Part shown: piece by piece, positions 1 to 7,589 of the stretch
How the letters are laid out: each line of letters begins with the position of its first letter
How positions within the stretch are numbered: the first letter of the stretch is position 1
Origin: Nitrospira sp. LK70
Lineage (GTDB): Bacteria; Nitrospirota; Nitrospiria; Nitrospirales; Nitrospiraceae
Direction: 5' to 3'
NCBI GenBank assembly: GCA_011090425.1
Contig: PHGD01000041.1
Coordinates: forward strand, 1-34,645
DNA length: 34,645 nucleotides
The notes under the pieces: model-generated
What the model was told of the DNA's origin: nothing
What the model saw: only the letters and a program-made list of their open reading frames with translations
Databases searched by the model: none
Program-made: the position numbers and the translations under genes

Positions 1-962
1 AAGAGCCTGATCTTCACGCTCTCCGGAACGACTTGCTCGGCCCGGGGAATCATCTTCTTGATCCCATCCACGACCGCCAGGGTCGAGGCTTCGGTGCTCT
101 TCATGACGACGATGATGATGGTCTGCTTGCCCTTCACCAGCACCGCATTCTGCTGGACTCGCCCCATGAGCCGCACCGAGGCCACGTCGCGCAGATAGAC
201 GAACGCGTTGCCTTCCCGCTTGATCGGGATATTGGCGAACTCATCGATCTGCAAGGGTGACGCATTCGACTGGACGATCCAGTCCGTCGTGTTGATCTTG
301 ATGTCGCCGGTGGGCATCACGCGGTATTGCTTCATGAGGACATTGTGAATGTCGGACGGCGTAAGACTGCGCGCGAGCATTTTCTGCGGATCGAGGTTGA
401 CCATGACCTGCATATCCTGGCCTCCATAGGGATGCGGCAGGATGGCACCGTTGACGGTCACGAGGAGCGGACGGATCCGCATGTAGGCAAGGTTGTAGAG
501 CTCAGCCGGAGTCATGCTGTCGGAGCTTACCTCCAGCATCGCCACGGGGATCGACGAGGGGGCGAGGCGCATGATCATGGGCGGAGAAATGTCCGGCGGC
601 AGCGCTTTCACGACCGTCTGTGCAATAGCCGCGATGTCCGCTTCGGCTCGCCCCACATCCACTCCGTCTTGGAGATAGATGTTGGTGATACTGCTCCCGT
701 AGTACGAGTGACTGTGCATGTACTTGATGCCTTCCACGGTAGCGGTCACGAACCGTTCGAACAGATACGTGATGCGGCCTTCCACCTGTTGCGGCAACAG
801 GCCGGAGTAGATCCAGACGACGGAGGTGACCGGAATCGTGATATTCGGGAAGACGTCGGTCGGCATGTGCTGAACCGTCAGCCCTCCGAACAGCACGATG
901 AGGATCGACATCACGACGAAGGTGTACGGTCTGCGCAGAGCAATGAGAACGATCTTATTCAT
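1..962 (-). CDS. RND-family efflux permease, N-terminal part (runs off the left edge)
   Basis: Inner-membrane proton-driven efflux permease of the AcrB/CusA (RND) superfamily, which exports drugs or metals together with a membrane-fusion protein and an outer-membrane channel. About 320 N-terminal residues are visible. The start MNKIVLIALRRPYTF leads into the first membrane helix (about residues 13-32). QHMPTDVFPNI follows, which is the classic 'P-x-x-x-[FY]-P-x-I' junction after TM1, and then the first periplasmic porter domain. The ATG at 960-962 follows an AGAGGA ribosome-binding site. No membrane-fusion protein lies upstream in the window, so partner genes would have to be beyond the left edge. 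The family is clear; the substrate class (metal or organic) cannot be told from this part. A sigma-54-like promoter lies about 240 bp upstream. Confidence 0.9.
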   Translation of the reverse strand, partial: MNKIVLIALRRPYTFVVMSILIVLFGGLTVQHMPTDVFPNITIPVTSVVWIYSGLLPQQVEGRITYLFERFVTATVEGIKYMHSHSYYGSSITNIYLQDGVDVGRAEADIAAIAQTVVKALPPDISPPMIMRLAPSSIPVAMLEVSSDSMTPAELYNLAYMRIRPLLVTVNGAILPHPYGGQDMQVMVNLDPQKMLARSLTPSDIHNVLMKQYRVMPTGDIKINTTDWIVQSNASPLQIDEFANIPIKREGNAFVYLRDVASVRLMGRVQQNAVLVKGKQTIIIVVMKSTEASTLAVVDGIKKMIPRAEQVVPESVKIRL

Positions 963-1200
963 GCGAGATCCTCTTATTCTTTTTCATGTTCTTCTTCATG
1001 GGACCAGGCTCTCAAGAACAACCATAGAAGATTGTTTCTCAGGAACGTCGCTGTTCACGTTCATAAAGGGTGTGAGCGATCGAGCCTCAAGTAACCGACT
1101 CAGCATGCCTTTAGCCGATTCTTTCATCGTCATGTCCTGATCTGGCATCGACCTAATTGCGAGACAGTCATCTTGAATGCTGATCATGAGGCCGATACCG

Positions 1201-1216
1201 TGCAAAGTGTCTGCCT
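1201..1216 (-). promoter_or_regulatory. Candidate sigma-54 (-24/-12) promoter for the RND operon
   Basis: On the minus strand the sequence reads AGGCAGACACTTTGCA. GG and GC are exactly 10 bases apart, with GGCA at -24 and TTGCA at -12, against the consensus TGGCAC-N5-TTGCW. The start of transcription would be near 1190, giving a leader of about 230 nt before the RND ATG. Found by eye; a chance match is possible. Confidence 0.45.
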
Positions 1217-1254
1217 AACCTAGTGAAGTGCGCAGGTCCTAGGAATTATGACAG

Positions 1255-1289
1255 TTGAGTGAGTTTTCCTCGGATAAAACGAAACTCAA
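1255..1289. repeat. 35-bp interrupted palindrome, possible enhancer site
   Basis: Arms TTGAGT (1255-1260) and ACTCAA (1284-1289), then GTTTT (1263-1267) and AAAAC (1276-1280), separated by a GA/GAA internal loop and an 8-nt centre. It is centred about 80 bp upstream of the transcription start predicted from the 1201-1216 promoter, where NtrC-type activators usually bind. It could instead be an RNA hairpin; no T-run follows on either strand. Confidence 0.4.
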
Positions 1290-1815
1290 TCAAAATACAC
1301 TGTGTCAGGAATGCATAGGTGTGCCAAGATGACCTATTCAGAATCGATCTATCGACGATGAATGAGGAGCGATTCTTCAAGAACGATTGTTGGAGAAAGT
1401 TTGATTTGGCAGGGCGAGCAGACTGAGGAATCAATCGTCGAAATACTCAGAAAAACATGTGCTTGCCTTTGAGCTTTGTTCTGTAGACGCCCGTCGGAAT
1501 AATTCTGCAAGAGATTCCAAACGATAGTGAGAACAACCTCATCATCAGTCCGAAACCACACGTTTGTGACGCGTAGAGGCTCTCAATCAGAAACATGTGT
1601 TGCTTTCGAGGCGAGGCAAAACGACAGACATGTGCGACTACGCCCCCTGTCATCCCACAAGAAATCACTGAGGTCTATCAAGAGACATCATAATAAATAC
1701 AATTGCATGCTCATCGAAAGTCACTTGTGCGGATGCTCCATATTATAGGATTTCATCGAGGAGTATCGCTTGAGAGAAAGATCGACAAAAGTAACATATG
1801 ACACACACAGACTCT

Positions 1816-1831
1816 TGGCATGGCACATGCT
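1816..1831 (+). promoter_or_regulatory. Candidate sigma-54 promoter for the response regulator
   Basis: Reads TGGCATGGCACATGCT. GG and GC are 10 bases apart, with TGGCA at -24 and TGCT at -12 (consensus TGGCACGRNNNTTGCW). The predicted start is near 1842, about 120 nt before the regulator ATG. It points to possible autoregulation by the sigma-54 activator encoded just downstream. Found by eye. Confidence 0.4.
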
Positions 1832-1854
1832 TAGAAGTGTAATGAAGGAAATAA

Positions 1855-1968
1855 TTCTCTTTATGGATCAGGAGCAGCCTCACCGTGAAGAGCGAGGTAG
1901 GCCAGGGTACGGAGTTCACGGTGGATCTGCCAGTGTGGAAGGAGCGGGAGATCCGGAGACGCCAATGA
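1855..1968 (+). pseudogene. Remnant of a histidine kinase C-terminus
   Basis: In the frame offset from the regulator, the DNA from 1867 encodes SLTVKSEVGQGTEFTVDLPV and ends at TGA 1966-1968. This is the standard last strand block of a HATPase_c domain ('G-x-I-x-V-x-S-x-x-G-x-G-T-x-F-x-V-x-L-P'). The frame is closed by a TAA at 1852, and the GLGLAI box and everything before it are gone. The TGA overlaps the regulator ATG (ATGA), the usual arrangement of a kinase-regulator pair, so the regulator has lost its cognate kinase by deletion. Confidence 0.75.
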
Positions 1969-3368
1969 GTGGCTTGCCTTCAATTCTGGTCGTGGATGAC
2001 GACCAACAAAATCGAGAGATGTTGGCCGAAGCCTTGAGCCAAGTCGGCTTTGAGGTGGATATGGCCTGTGATGGCGCGGAAGCCCTGAGCAAGGCCAATG
2101 AGGTAATGTACGATGCCGTCTTGAGCGACATCCGCATGACCCCATTGTCCGGGTTGGATCTGTTGGATTTTCTTCGCAAGACCATGCCGGAGATGCCGAT
2201 TGTCCTGTTGACCGCGTTCGGTTCCGTCGACACGGCGATCCAAGCCATGAAGCAAGGGGCCTACAATTACATCACCAAACCGGTCAATCTCGAAGAGCTC
2301 GTGCTCACCATGACGCGCGCCGTCGAGTACCGGCGCCTGATCGAGGACAATCGGACGCTTCCACGTACGTTCAGTGAACGGCCGCGGACCGCCTCGTTGA
2401 TCGGCCAAAGCAAGAAACTGGTCGAGGTGTTTAAACTCGTCGGGCGAGTCTCGCGCAGCCGAGCCGCCGTGTTGATTCAGGGGGAGAGCGGCACAGGCAA
2501 GGAACTCATCGCCCGCGCCATCCACGACAACAGCCTCCGGGCCACGCACCGGTTCGTTGCCGTGAACTGCAGTGCGATTCCCGACTCCTTGCTCGAAAGC
2601 GAACTCTTCGGCCACATCAAGGGGTCGTTTACCGGAGCCCATATCTTGCGGCGGGGTTTGCTGGAGGAGGCGAGCGGCGGCACCTTCTTCTTGGACGAAG
2701 TCGGCGATCTCTCGTCGGTCGGACAGGCCAAACTGCTGCGCGTCCTCCAGGAAGGAGAAATCCGACGGATCGGGAGCAACGAGTCGGTACAGGTGGATGT
2801 GCGGGTCATCGCCGCGTCGCGTCGGAATCTGGCCGACTTGATCGAGGCCGGTCGGTTTCGAGAGGATCTGCTCTATCGGTTGAACACGGTCAACATTTTC
2901 ATCCCGCCGCTCCGGGAGCGGCCCGAAGACATTCCCTTACTGGCCGAGTTCTTTCTCGCACGCTACGGTGATGAGAAGGAGGTTCCGGTCACGTCCTTTT
3001 CTCCCGCCGCGATGCGTGCGCTGACGGGGTATGCGTGGCCGGGCAATGTGCGTGAGTTAGAGCACGTCGTGGAACGAGCGGTGGCGTTGGCGTCACATAC
3101 GATTCTCGCGCTCGATGATCTTCCTTCTGAAATCCTTCGTAAAGACGGAGGCATCTCGAACCACACTCACCTCTTGCCCGGCACGCTGAAGGCCCTTCAG
3201 CGAGACCAGGTGCTTAGAATGCTGGAATCAGCGCATGGCAACAAGGAGCGGACGGCACGGTTGCTCGGGATCAGTCGACGTACGCTGTACCGGCTCCTCG
3301 ACCGATACGACGTCGGCAAGACTCATGCTTCGCCCGAGGCCGACGCGGCAGATCCTAACGGCTCTTGA
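1965..3368 (+). CDS. Sigma-54-dependent response regulator, NtrC family
   Basis: Cytoplasmic transcription activator of 467 aa that uses ATP to open sigma-54 promoters when phosphorylated. Receiver domain about residues 5-120, with acidic pocket DDD11-13, phospho-acceptor D55 and K105. AAA+ domain about 145-380, with Walker A GESGTGKE (173-180), the sigma-54 contact loop as GSFTGA (220-225, Ser instead of the common Ala) and Walker B FFLDEVGD. The C-terminal Fis-type helix-turn-helix contains KERTARLLGISRRTLYRLL. The frame is open back to 1770, but the ATG at 1965 is chosen because GGAG precedes it and because it overlaps the stop of the kinase remnant. It probably once formed an operon with that kinase. 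The likely target is the divergent RND pump and its own promoter (inference). It is intact, so another kinase may act on it. Confidence 0.93.
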   Translation: MSGLPSILVVDDDQQNREMLAEALSQVGFEVDMACDGAEALSKANEVMYDAVLSDIRMTPLSGLDLLDFLRKTMPEMPIVLLTAFGSVDTAIQAMKQGAYNYITKPVNLEELVLTMTRAVEYRRLIEDNRTLPRTFSERPRTASLIGQSKKLVEVFKLVGRVSRSRAAVLIQGESGTGKELIARAIHDNSLRATHRFVAVNCSAIPDSLLESELFGHIKGSFTGAHILRRGLLEEASGGTFFLDEVGDLSSVGQAKLLRVLQEGEIRRIGSNESVQVDVRVIAASRRNLADLIEAGRFREDLLYRLNTVNIFIPPLRERPEDIPLLAEFFLARYGDEKEVPVTSFSPAAMRALTGYAWPGNVRELEHVVERAVALASHTILALDDLPSEILRKDGGISNHTHLLPGTLKALQRDQVLRMLESAHGNKERTARLLGISRRTLYRLLDRYDVGKTHASPEADAADPNGS

Positions 3369-3466
3369 TAGATCATTCGGTCCCGGTGTCTCGAAGAGGA
3401 GTTCCATACCCTCATCAGCTGGTACTCGGAAACGGTCCGGCAGGGCTCCTGAAAACTGTGTAAGGA

Positions 3467-3483
3467 CATCGATCTGGTCGATG
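3467..3483. terminator. Weak hairpin between convergent genes
   Basis: CATCGA-TCTGG-TCGATG, a 6-bp perfect stem with a 5-nt loop, in the 130-bp gap between the plus-strand regulator and the minus-strand lipoprotein. There is no clear T-run, so a terminator role is only suggested by position. Confidence 0.25.
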
Positions 3484-3498
3484 CCGATTGTCCGTAGG

Positions 3499-3888
3499 TC
3501 ATTGCGGCGCCGACTGAAGTTGTTGGATCATGTCGGGCGGAATCTCGCGCGCGGCGTTCTTGGCCTGCGTGTCCGCATAGACGGCTGCCTCCTCCAGCTG
3601 GTGAGCGAAGAGCCGCATCTGCTTCACGAACTCGTTCGTCGCCGGCCCAGGCTTTGTCTTCAAGAGCAAGTCCGTTTCGCGTTCTCTGAGCCTCGCCATG
3701 GCATGAAGCTCTCGCCCTTCCTCCCACCAGTAAAACATTCGGTCCGAGGCACGCATCTGGGAAACGGATTGCGTCGCGACCGACGCTGTGGAGGGCGCTG
3801 TTGGTTGCACCGACCCATTCACCGCACAGGCAGTGAGTATCCCGAGCATTCCGCAAAGGCTGATTGAATGCATGTCCTTAGCGTTCAT
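3499..3888 (-). CDS. Small lipoprotein, translationally coupled to SthA
   Basis: 129 aa with a lipoprotein signal: a short N-region, a hydrophobic stretch and the lipobox LTAC (Cys about residue 21), so it should be anchored in an envelope membrane. The mature part starts with a Ser/Thr/Ala-rich linker and continues as a mostly helical, charged region rich in Glu, Arg and Gln. No known domain was recognised. The ATG overlaps the TGA of sthA by 4 bases (ATGA), and AAGGAGG lies just inside the end of sthA, so translation is coupled. Its function is unknown. Pairing with a cytoplasmic redox enzyme is odd and may only reflect shared transcription. Confidence 0.75.
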   Translation of the reverse strand: MNAKDMHSISLCGMLGILTACAVNGSVQPTAPSTASVATQSVSQMRASDRMFYWWEEGRELHAMARLRERETDLLLKTKPGPATNEFVKQMRLFAHQLEEAAVYADTQAKNAAREIPPDMIQQLQSAPQ

Positions 3889-5318
3889 GTGGCCTCCTTT
3901 GGTACGTGGGACGCCGTCATGGCGAATTTGTTATGGGCATCTAACGCGGCTACCTTGTAACATTCGGCCAACGTCGGATAATTGAAGATCGTGCGCAAGA
4001 AATACTCCAACCCGCCACCGAGGTCGAGCACTGCCTGACCAATATGCGTTAATTCCGTCGCCCCCGTTCCGATGGCGTGCACGGCGAGCAGCCTTCGATC
4101 CGCACGATGAAACAGTAATTTCAGAAGCCCGCTGTCGTCGCCAAGGATCTGTCCCCGGGCGATCTCGCGATACCGTGCGATGCCTGTCTCGTACGGTACG
4201 TGCTGGTCGGTCAGAACTTGCTCTGGCGGTCCGGTCATCGAAATCTCGGGGATTGCGTAAATGCCTACAGGTGGGGGATCGGGGAGTGGGTCAATCTCCA
4301 CTCCAAACGCGTAGCAGGCCACGTGCCGTCCTTGGGCGGCAGAAGTGGAGGCGAGGCTGGGATAACCGATAATATCGCCCGCTGCAAAGATGTGGGGGAT
4401 TGCGGTGCGAAACTGAGCATCGACCGTTAGGCGACCTCGGTGGTCTGCGCTCAAACCTGCTGCAGCAAGGTTGAGTCTCTCGACGGCGCCCATCCTTCCG
4501 ACCGAGTAGAGAACTGATTCGGCCATAATGCGCTTCCCGGACTCCAACGTGAGGACGGCCCGACGAGGCTCCTCATCGGTGAGCTCGAGCTTGTCGACCG
4601 CCTCGCCCAGTCGAAAGGTGACGTTGCGATTGCGCATCTGATGCATCAATTCCTCGACGATCTCGGAGTCCAGAAACTCCAAGAGGCCCGTTCGCTTGTC
4701 GACCAATGTGACGTTGATTTTCAAGGCTGCCAGCATGGAGGCGTACTCAACGCCGATGATGCCGCCGCCGACGACAACCATCTTTCGCGGAAGCTTCTTG
4801 ATGCTCGTGATGTCGTCACTGGTCAGAATCACCTCTCCGTCCACCGACACACCTTCAGGTTGAGCGGGAATGGTTCCGGTCGCGATCAAGATGTTCGCCG
4901 CCGTGACGATCCTGGAATCTTGTTCGCCGGTCACAGCCACGGTATGGGTGTCTTTGAACGACGCCTCTCCTTGGATCAACACGATGTCGTTCCGGCGAAG
5001 TTGATCGGCGACGACTTCGACCTCCCGCTTGGTGACGTCCGCGACCCGTGCCAAGAGTTGTGCCGCCGTCGGTCGGCTGTCGAAGTGATTCCCTAAATGT
5101 TGTTCGACATGATGAGCGGCGCACAGAAAGGACAGCACCGCTTCACGAAACGTCTTGCTGGGGATCGTACCGGTTTCTACGCAGACACCGCCTAGAATCC
5201 GCCTGCGTTCAATGACGGCGACGCGTTTGCCGAGTTTTGCTGCTTGGATCGCCGCTCGCTGGCCGGCGGGGCCGCTTCCGATACAGAGCAAATCAAAATC
5301 GTACGTGTCACGAGCCAT
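3885..5318 (-). CDS. sthA: Soluble pyridine nucleotide transhydrogenase SthA
   Basis: Cytoplasmic FAD enzyme that equilibrates NADH and NADPH (Si-specific transhydrogenase). At 477 aa it is close to E. coli SthA (466 aa). The FAD-binding motif GSGPAG is at residues 14-19 and a second Rossmann motif GGGIIG at 184-189. The disulfide region reads GGVCVETGTIPSK: the first Cys (C46) is kept and the second is Thr (T51), as in SthA (CTHWGT) and unlike lipoamide dehydrogenases, which have CxxxxC. The C-terminal dimerisation domain contains HAIGTGATELTHIGQ. The frame is open for 35 codons upstream, but the start MARDTYDFDLLCIG fits the family; no clear ribosome-binding site precedes it. Other flavin disulfide reductases are possible, but the Cys/Thr pattern favours SthA. 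Confidence 0.85.
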   Translation of the reverse strand: MARDTYDFDLLCIGSGPAGQRAAIQAAKLGKRVAVIERRRILGGVCVETGTIPSKTFREAVLSFLCAAHHVEQHLGNHFDSRPTAAQLLARVADVTKREVEVVADQLRRNDIVLIQGEASFKDTHTVAVTGEQDSRIVTAANILIATGTIPAQPEGVSVDGEVILTSDDITSIKKLPRKMVVVGGGIIGVEYASMLAALKINVTLVDKRTGLLEFLDSEIVEELMHQMRNRNVTFRLGEAVDKLELTDEEPRRAVLTLESGKRIMAESVLYSVGRMGAVERLNLAAAGLSADHRGRLTVDAQFRTAIPHIFAAGDIIGYPSLASTSAAQGRHVACYAFGVEIDPLPDPPPVGIYAIPEISMTGPPEQVLTDQHVPYETGIARYREIARGQILGDDSGLLKLLFHRADRRLLAVHAIGTGATELTHIGQAVLDLGGGLEYFLRTIFNYPTLAECYKVAALDAHNKFAMTASHVPKEAT

Positions 5319-5510
5319 AACTAGTCGACGATCAAGGTGATGATTGAACAGAAAGAGTTCGGGAAGAGATAAGCGGGTTGCTGAGATGAACGCCTCTTTT
5401 CTCCATGATGGCCGAAAGAACATCCGGTCAAGTCGTTCATTGAGCGGTTCACAGTCCTCAAGACGGCCAACATAAGGGTGACGAGCACCCCTTGCATTCC
5501 CATGTCATCA

Positions 5511-5927
5511 TCACAAGGAGAGGAGGAGAGATTTGGACGTTCCCGATCGATGTTGGCTTGTCGATCGGATGGCGGTCTTCATGAGTTCCAGCAGCTCACG
5601 GAAGACATATGGTTTGCGAAGGATGCCGTATGCCCGTCCTTGCTCGATCATCTCTGGCAAATTCGTGTCGTCATCCAGCAAAAGAATCGTGGGCAGACCA
5701 GGCCAAACAAGCCGCACTAGCAAGATGAGACGAGATCCATTGATCTGGGGCGTATGATGAGCGGTGATTACCACATCGAACCGCCGACGTTTCATTTCTT
5801 CCAACGCTGGACATTCCTCAGACATCTGGTGGACGCGGTATCCTTCATTCTCCAGCATCAGACTCAACACGTGCCGTTGATGGTCGTCGTGCTCGACGAT
5901 CAGCACGTTCTTGCCACACCCGATCAT
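5511..5927 (-). CDS. Receiver-only protein with a lost phospho-acceptor (pseudo-receiver)
   Basis: 138 aa with a single CheY-like fold and no output domain. LIVEHDD keeps the metal-binding acidic pair (D14, D15), and LRKPY keeps the conserved Lys (K105). The strand that should end in the phosphorylated Asp reads DVVITAHHTP, with Ala56 in its place, and the conserved Thr/Ser switch position is Leu in TILLLDDD. It therefore cannot be phosphorylated in the usual way and may act as a phosphorylation-independent binding module. It starts at an ATG preceded by AAGGAGG, so it is well translated. It lies between the zinc-ribbon gene and sthA on the same strand. Confidence 0.8.
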   Translation of the reverse strand: MIGCGKNVLIVEHDDHQRHVLSLMLENEGYRVHQMSEECPALEEMKRRRFDVVITAHHTPQINGSRLILLVRLVWPGLPTILLLDDDTNLPEMIEQGRAYGILRKPYVFRELLELMKTAIRSTSQHRSGTSKSLLLSL

Positions 5928-6042
5928 GTCGACCTCCTTCGCTCAATTCTGGAGCGCTTCGTTACCCTCCGCTTCCTGAACGGGGTCGCCATCGATTGCG
6001 ATGCACTTATGCACAAGGTGTCTCTATCTTCATTACCTGTGT

Positions 6043-6240
6043 TCAAACTTCGACCCCGATGGTGCGAGGTGCTGCTGCACGTGCCGAGTGATCCTTCAGG
6101 CGATTCGTATAGATTGCCGCATCCTCGATGTTTCCACAGTTCACACATCGAGATCCTTGCAACTCGCTCGAACCAGCCGGTCCCGTGACATCAGAGATCG
6201 GCTCAAATACCATGAACCCATTGCAGCGTCCGCACGTCAC
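6043..6240 (-). CDS. Small zinc-ribbon protein
   Basis: 65 aa with two Cys pairs, CGRC at the N-terminus (residues 3-6) and CVNC (about 32-35), spaced as in a zinc ribbon (CxxC-x25-CxxC), followed by a short charged tail. It starts at GTG with GGAGGTGA just upstream. Small CxxC proteins of this type, beginning with M-x-C-x-x-C, are common in Nitrospira-like genomes (recalled, not searched). The function is unknown; a role as a nucleic-acid or protein adaptor is typical for the fold. It lies upstream of the pseudo-receiver on the same strand. Confidence 0.75.
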   Translation of the reverse strand: MTCGRCNGFMVFEPISDVTGPAGSSELQGSRCVNCGNIEDAAIYTNRLKDHSARAAAPRTIGVEV

Positions 6241-6308
6241 GGTCTCACCTCCATCTTCTGTTGCCGCTCCGAAGGATCCAATTCCATGATTTCATAAGCG
6301 ACGGCCTG

Positions 6309-7208
6309 CTACCGGCCCAAACGCATGTCTGAGCCGGTGCGGAATTCCTCACGAGTCTGCCCGGGTGAGTGGTCATTCCCGGGATTGATCAAAATCGGCA
6401 CATTCAGCTTGTCCGGTAGCAGCACAAACTTGGAGTTCGAACTGTCATAGAGCTTGAACCGGAGATATTCCGGCGTCAGTGTCTTGGTAATGGTTTCCTG
6501 CGCCTTCGCTTGACCAACCGATCGAATTCTCAGACCTTCCGCCTCGCCTTCGGCTCGAATACGGATGGAATCTCCCTCCCCTTTGGCACGACGGCGAGCA
6601 ATCTCAGCATCCTTTTCGGCGATAATGAGCTCGAATTCTTTTTGTTCTTTCTCCTGTTCTTTCGCTTGCTTGCGTTCCACAGCCTCCAGAACGACCCTGG
6701 CCAGTTCGATATCAGCCAGGGCGACGCTCGCCACTTCGAGATGACGACCTTTAAGCTTCTCGACCACAACCGCCTGTACTTTGCTGGCGATTTCCGAGCT
6801 TTTCTCGGGTACAGTGACCATGGGATAATTGGAGACGACACTTCTGACCGCCGCCAGGAGCTCCGGTCTGACGACGCGAGGATAGAAATCTGATCCGATT
6901 TCCTGTGCCAGGAAATAGACCTCCTCAGGAATCGGCCTCAGGATGATGGCTGTTTTGAGGACGACCAGGAGGTCGTCCGAGCTCAGTGCGTCGACCGATT
7001 CGGTGTAACTGCGGACCTGTACGTCGTATATGTAGATGTCGTTCCAGGGTGCCCGCCAATAGAACCCGCTCTTGAGCGTTTCGGTGGTCAGTCCTTCGCT
7101 CAAAGGATACCAACGTAATCCTCGTTGACCTGGTGCGACAGTGGTCCCGCAAGCTTGCAGTGATGCCAATATCGTGACAAGCAGTATGACCTTCACAACA
7201 TAACGCAT
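6309..7208 (-). CDS. SPFH/band-7 family lipoprotein (full-length copy)
   Basis: 299 aa. The signal MRYVVKVILLVTILASLQAC ends in a lipobox, so it is a lipid-anchored prohibitin/stomatin-like protein instead of the usual membrane-spanning form. The band-7 domain covers about residues 35-190. A long Glu/Lys/Arg-rich coiled coil (about 185-245, with EAVERKQAKEQEKEQKEFEL and repeats of the type AEGEAEGLRIR) is followed by a short C-terminal domain. ATG 7206-7208 follows AAGGAGG. The frame is open for 47 codons upstream, but without a signal peptide. Band-7 proteins form large scaffolding rings at membranes. Proteins of the periplasmic lipoprotein kind are less studied. A truncated paralogue lies at 9236-9835. 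Confidence 0.85.
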   Translation of the reverse strand: MRYVVKVILLVTILASLQACGTTVAPGQRGLRWYPLSEGLTTETLKSGFYWRAPWNDIYIYDVQVRSYTESVDALSSDDLLVVLKTAIILRPIPEEVYFLAQEIGSDFYPRVVRPELLAAVRSVVSNYPMVTVPEKSSEIASKVQAVVVEKLKGRHLEVASVALADIELARVVLEAVERKQAKEQEKEQKEFELIIAEKDAEIARRRAKGEGDSIRIRAEGEAEGLRIRSVGQAKAQETITKTLTPEYLRFKLYDSSNSKFVLLPDKLNVPILINPGNDHSPGQTREEFRTGSDMRLGR

Positions 7209-7421
7209 GGTCCCTCCTTTTCCTCCGAACGAAGGATACGGTCGGCCTATGGAAGTCCTCGCCGCGGGACAGAAGATGGCCTCGACTTGCCAAGCTCGTC
7301 CCGCTTCCCTTCGCGGCCGACCATGAACCAAGACCGCGAAAACCAGCACTAAAAGTAGGCCTAATCCGTAAGAGCTCCTACCATTGTCTCGCCTTGCTAT
7401 GCCTTATTACGGAAGGCACCG

Positions 7422-7589
7422 CTACTGCCGGATCTCTCGTTGTTGTCTCTCCCATAGCTCTTGCAGCAGTACGATCTTGCTGAAGGAGAGATCTGCCACA
7501 AACTCGCGCAGTTGCTTAGTTTCCTCCTCGCGTTGCCGTTTGTGTCTCGCAACGACGTCCCGCCTCTTGGAATATCTAGCATCGGCCAT
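7422..7589 (-). CDS. Small basic helical protein, 55 aa
   Basis: ATG 7587-7589 is preceded by a strong GAGGAGGG site. The protein MADARYSKRRDVVARHKRQR... is highly charged (Arg/Lys/Glu/Gln) and predicted to be one or two helices, with a hydrophobic stretch FVADLSFSKIVLLQELW in the second half. It is too short for most gene finders. Its start overlaps the end of the HicB-like gene by 14 bp, which suggests coupling. I recognise no family. The charge pattern would fit a nucleic-acid- or partner-binding peptide, but that is a guess. Confidence 0.6.
   Translation of the reverse strand: MADARYSKRRDVVARHKRQREEETKQLREFVADLSFSKIVLLQELWERQQREIRQ

Larger units (their letters stand above)
963..1964. other. 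AT-rich divergent intergenic region with regulatory signals and gene debris
   Basis: About 1 kb between the RND pump (minus) and the response regulator (plus), with much lower GC than the genes and no convincing full-length gene. It contains two outward-facing sigma-54-like promoters (1201-1216 minus, 1816-1831 plus), a palindrome at 1255-1289, three ACATGTG words (from 1455, 1593 and 1628) and a histidine-kinase remnant at 1855-1968. A 45-codon minus-strand reading frame starting near 1130 with an AGGA-like site and ending at 996 could encode a small peptide (MTMKESAKGMLSRLLEARS...), but I see no support beyond the start context. Confidence 0.7.

Noticed and set aside
996..1205. 69-codon minus-strand frame as a gene
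   Set aside because: No recognisable features; at most a 45-aa peptide with a weak start, noted under the intergenic region.
7287..7302. Sigma-54-like promoter upstream of the SPFH gene
   Set aside because: The GG-GC spacing fits, but -24 reads CGGGAC and -12 reads TGGCA, both with mismatches at key positions, and the region is GC-rich enough for chance hits.
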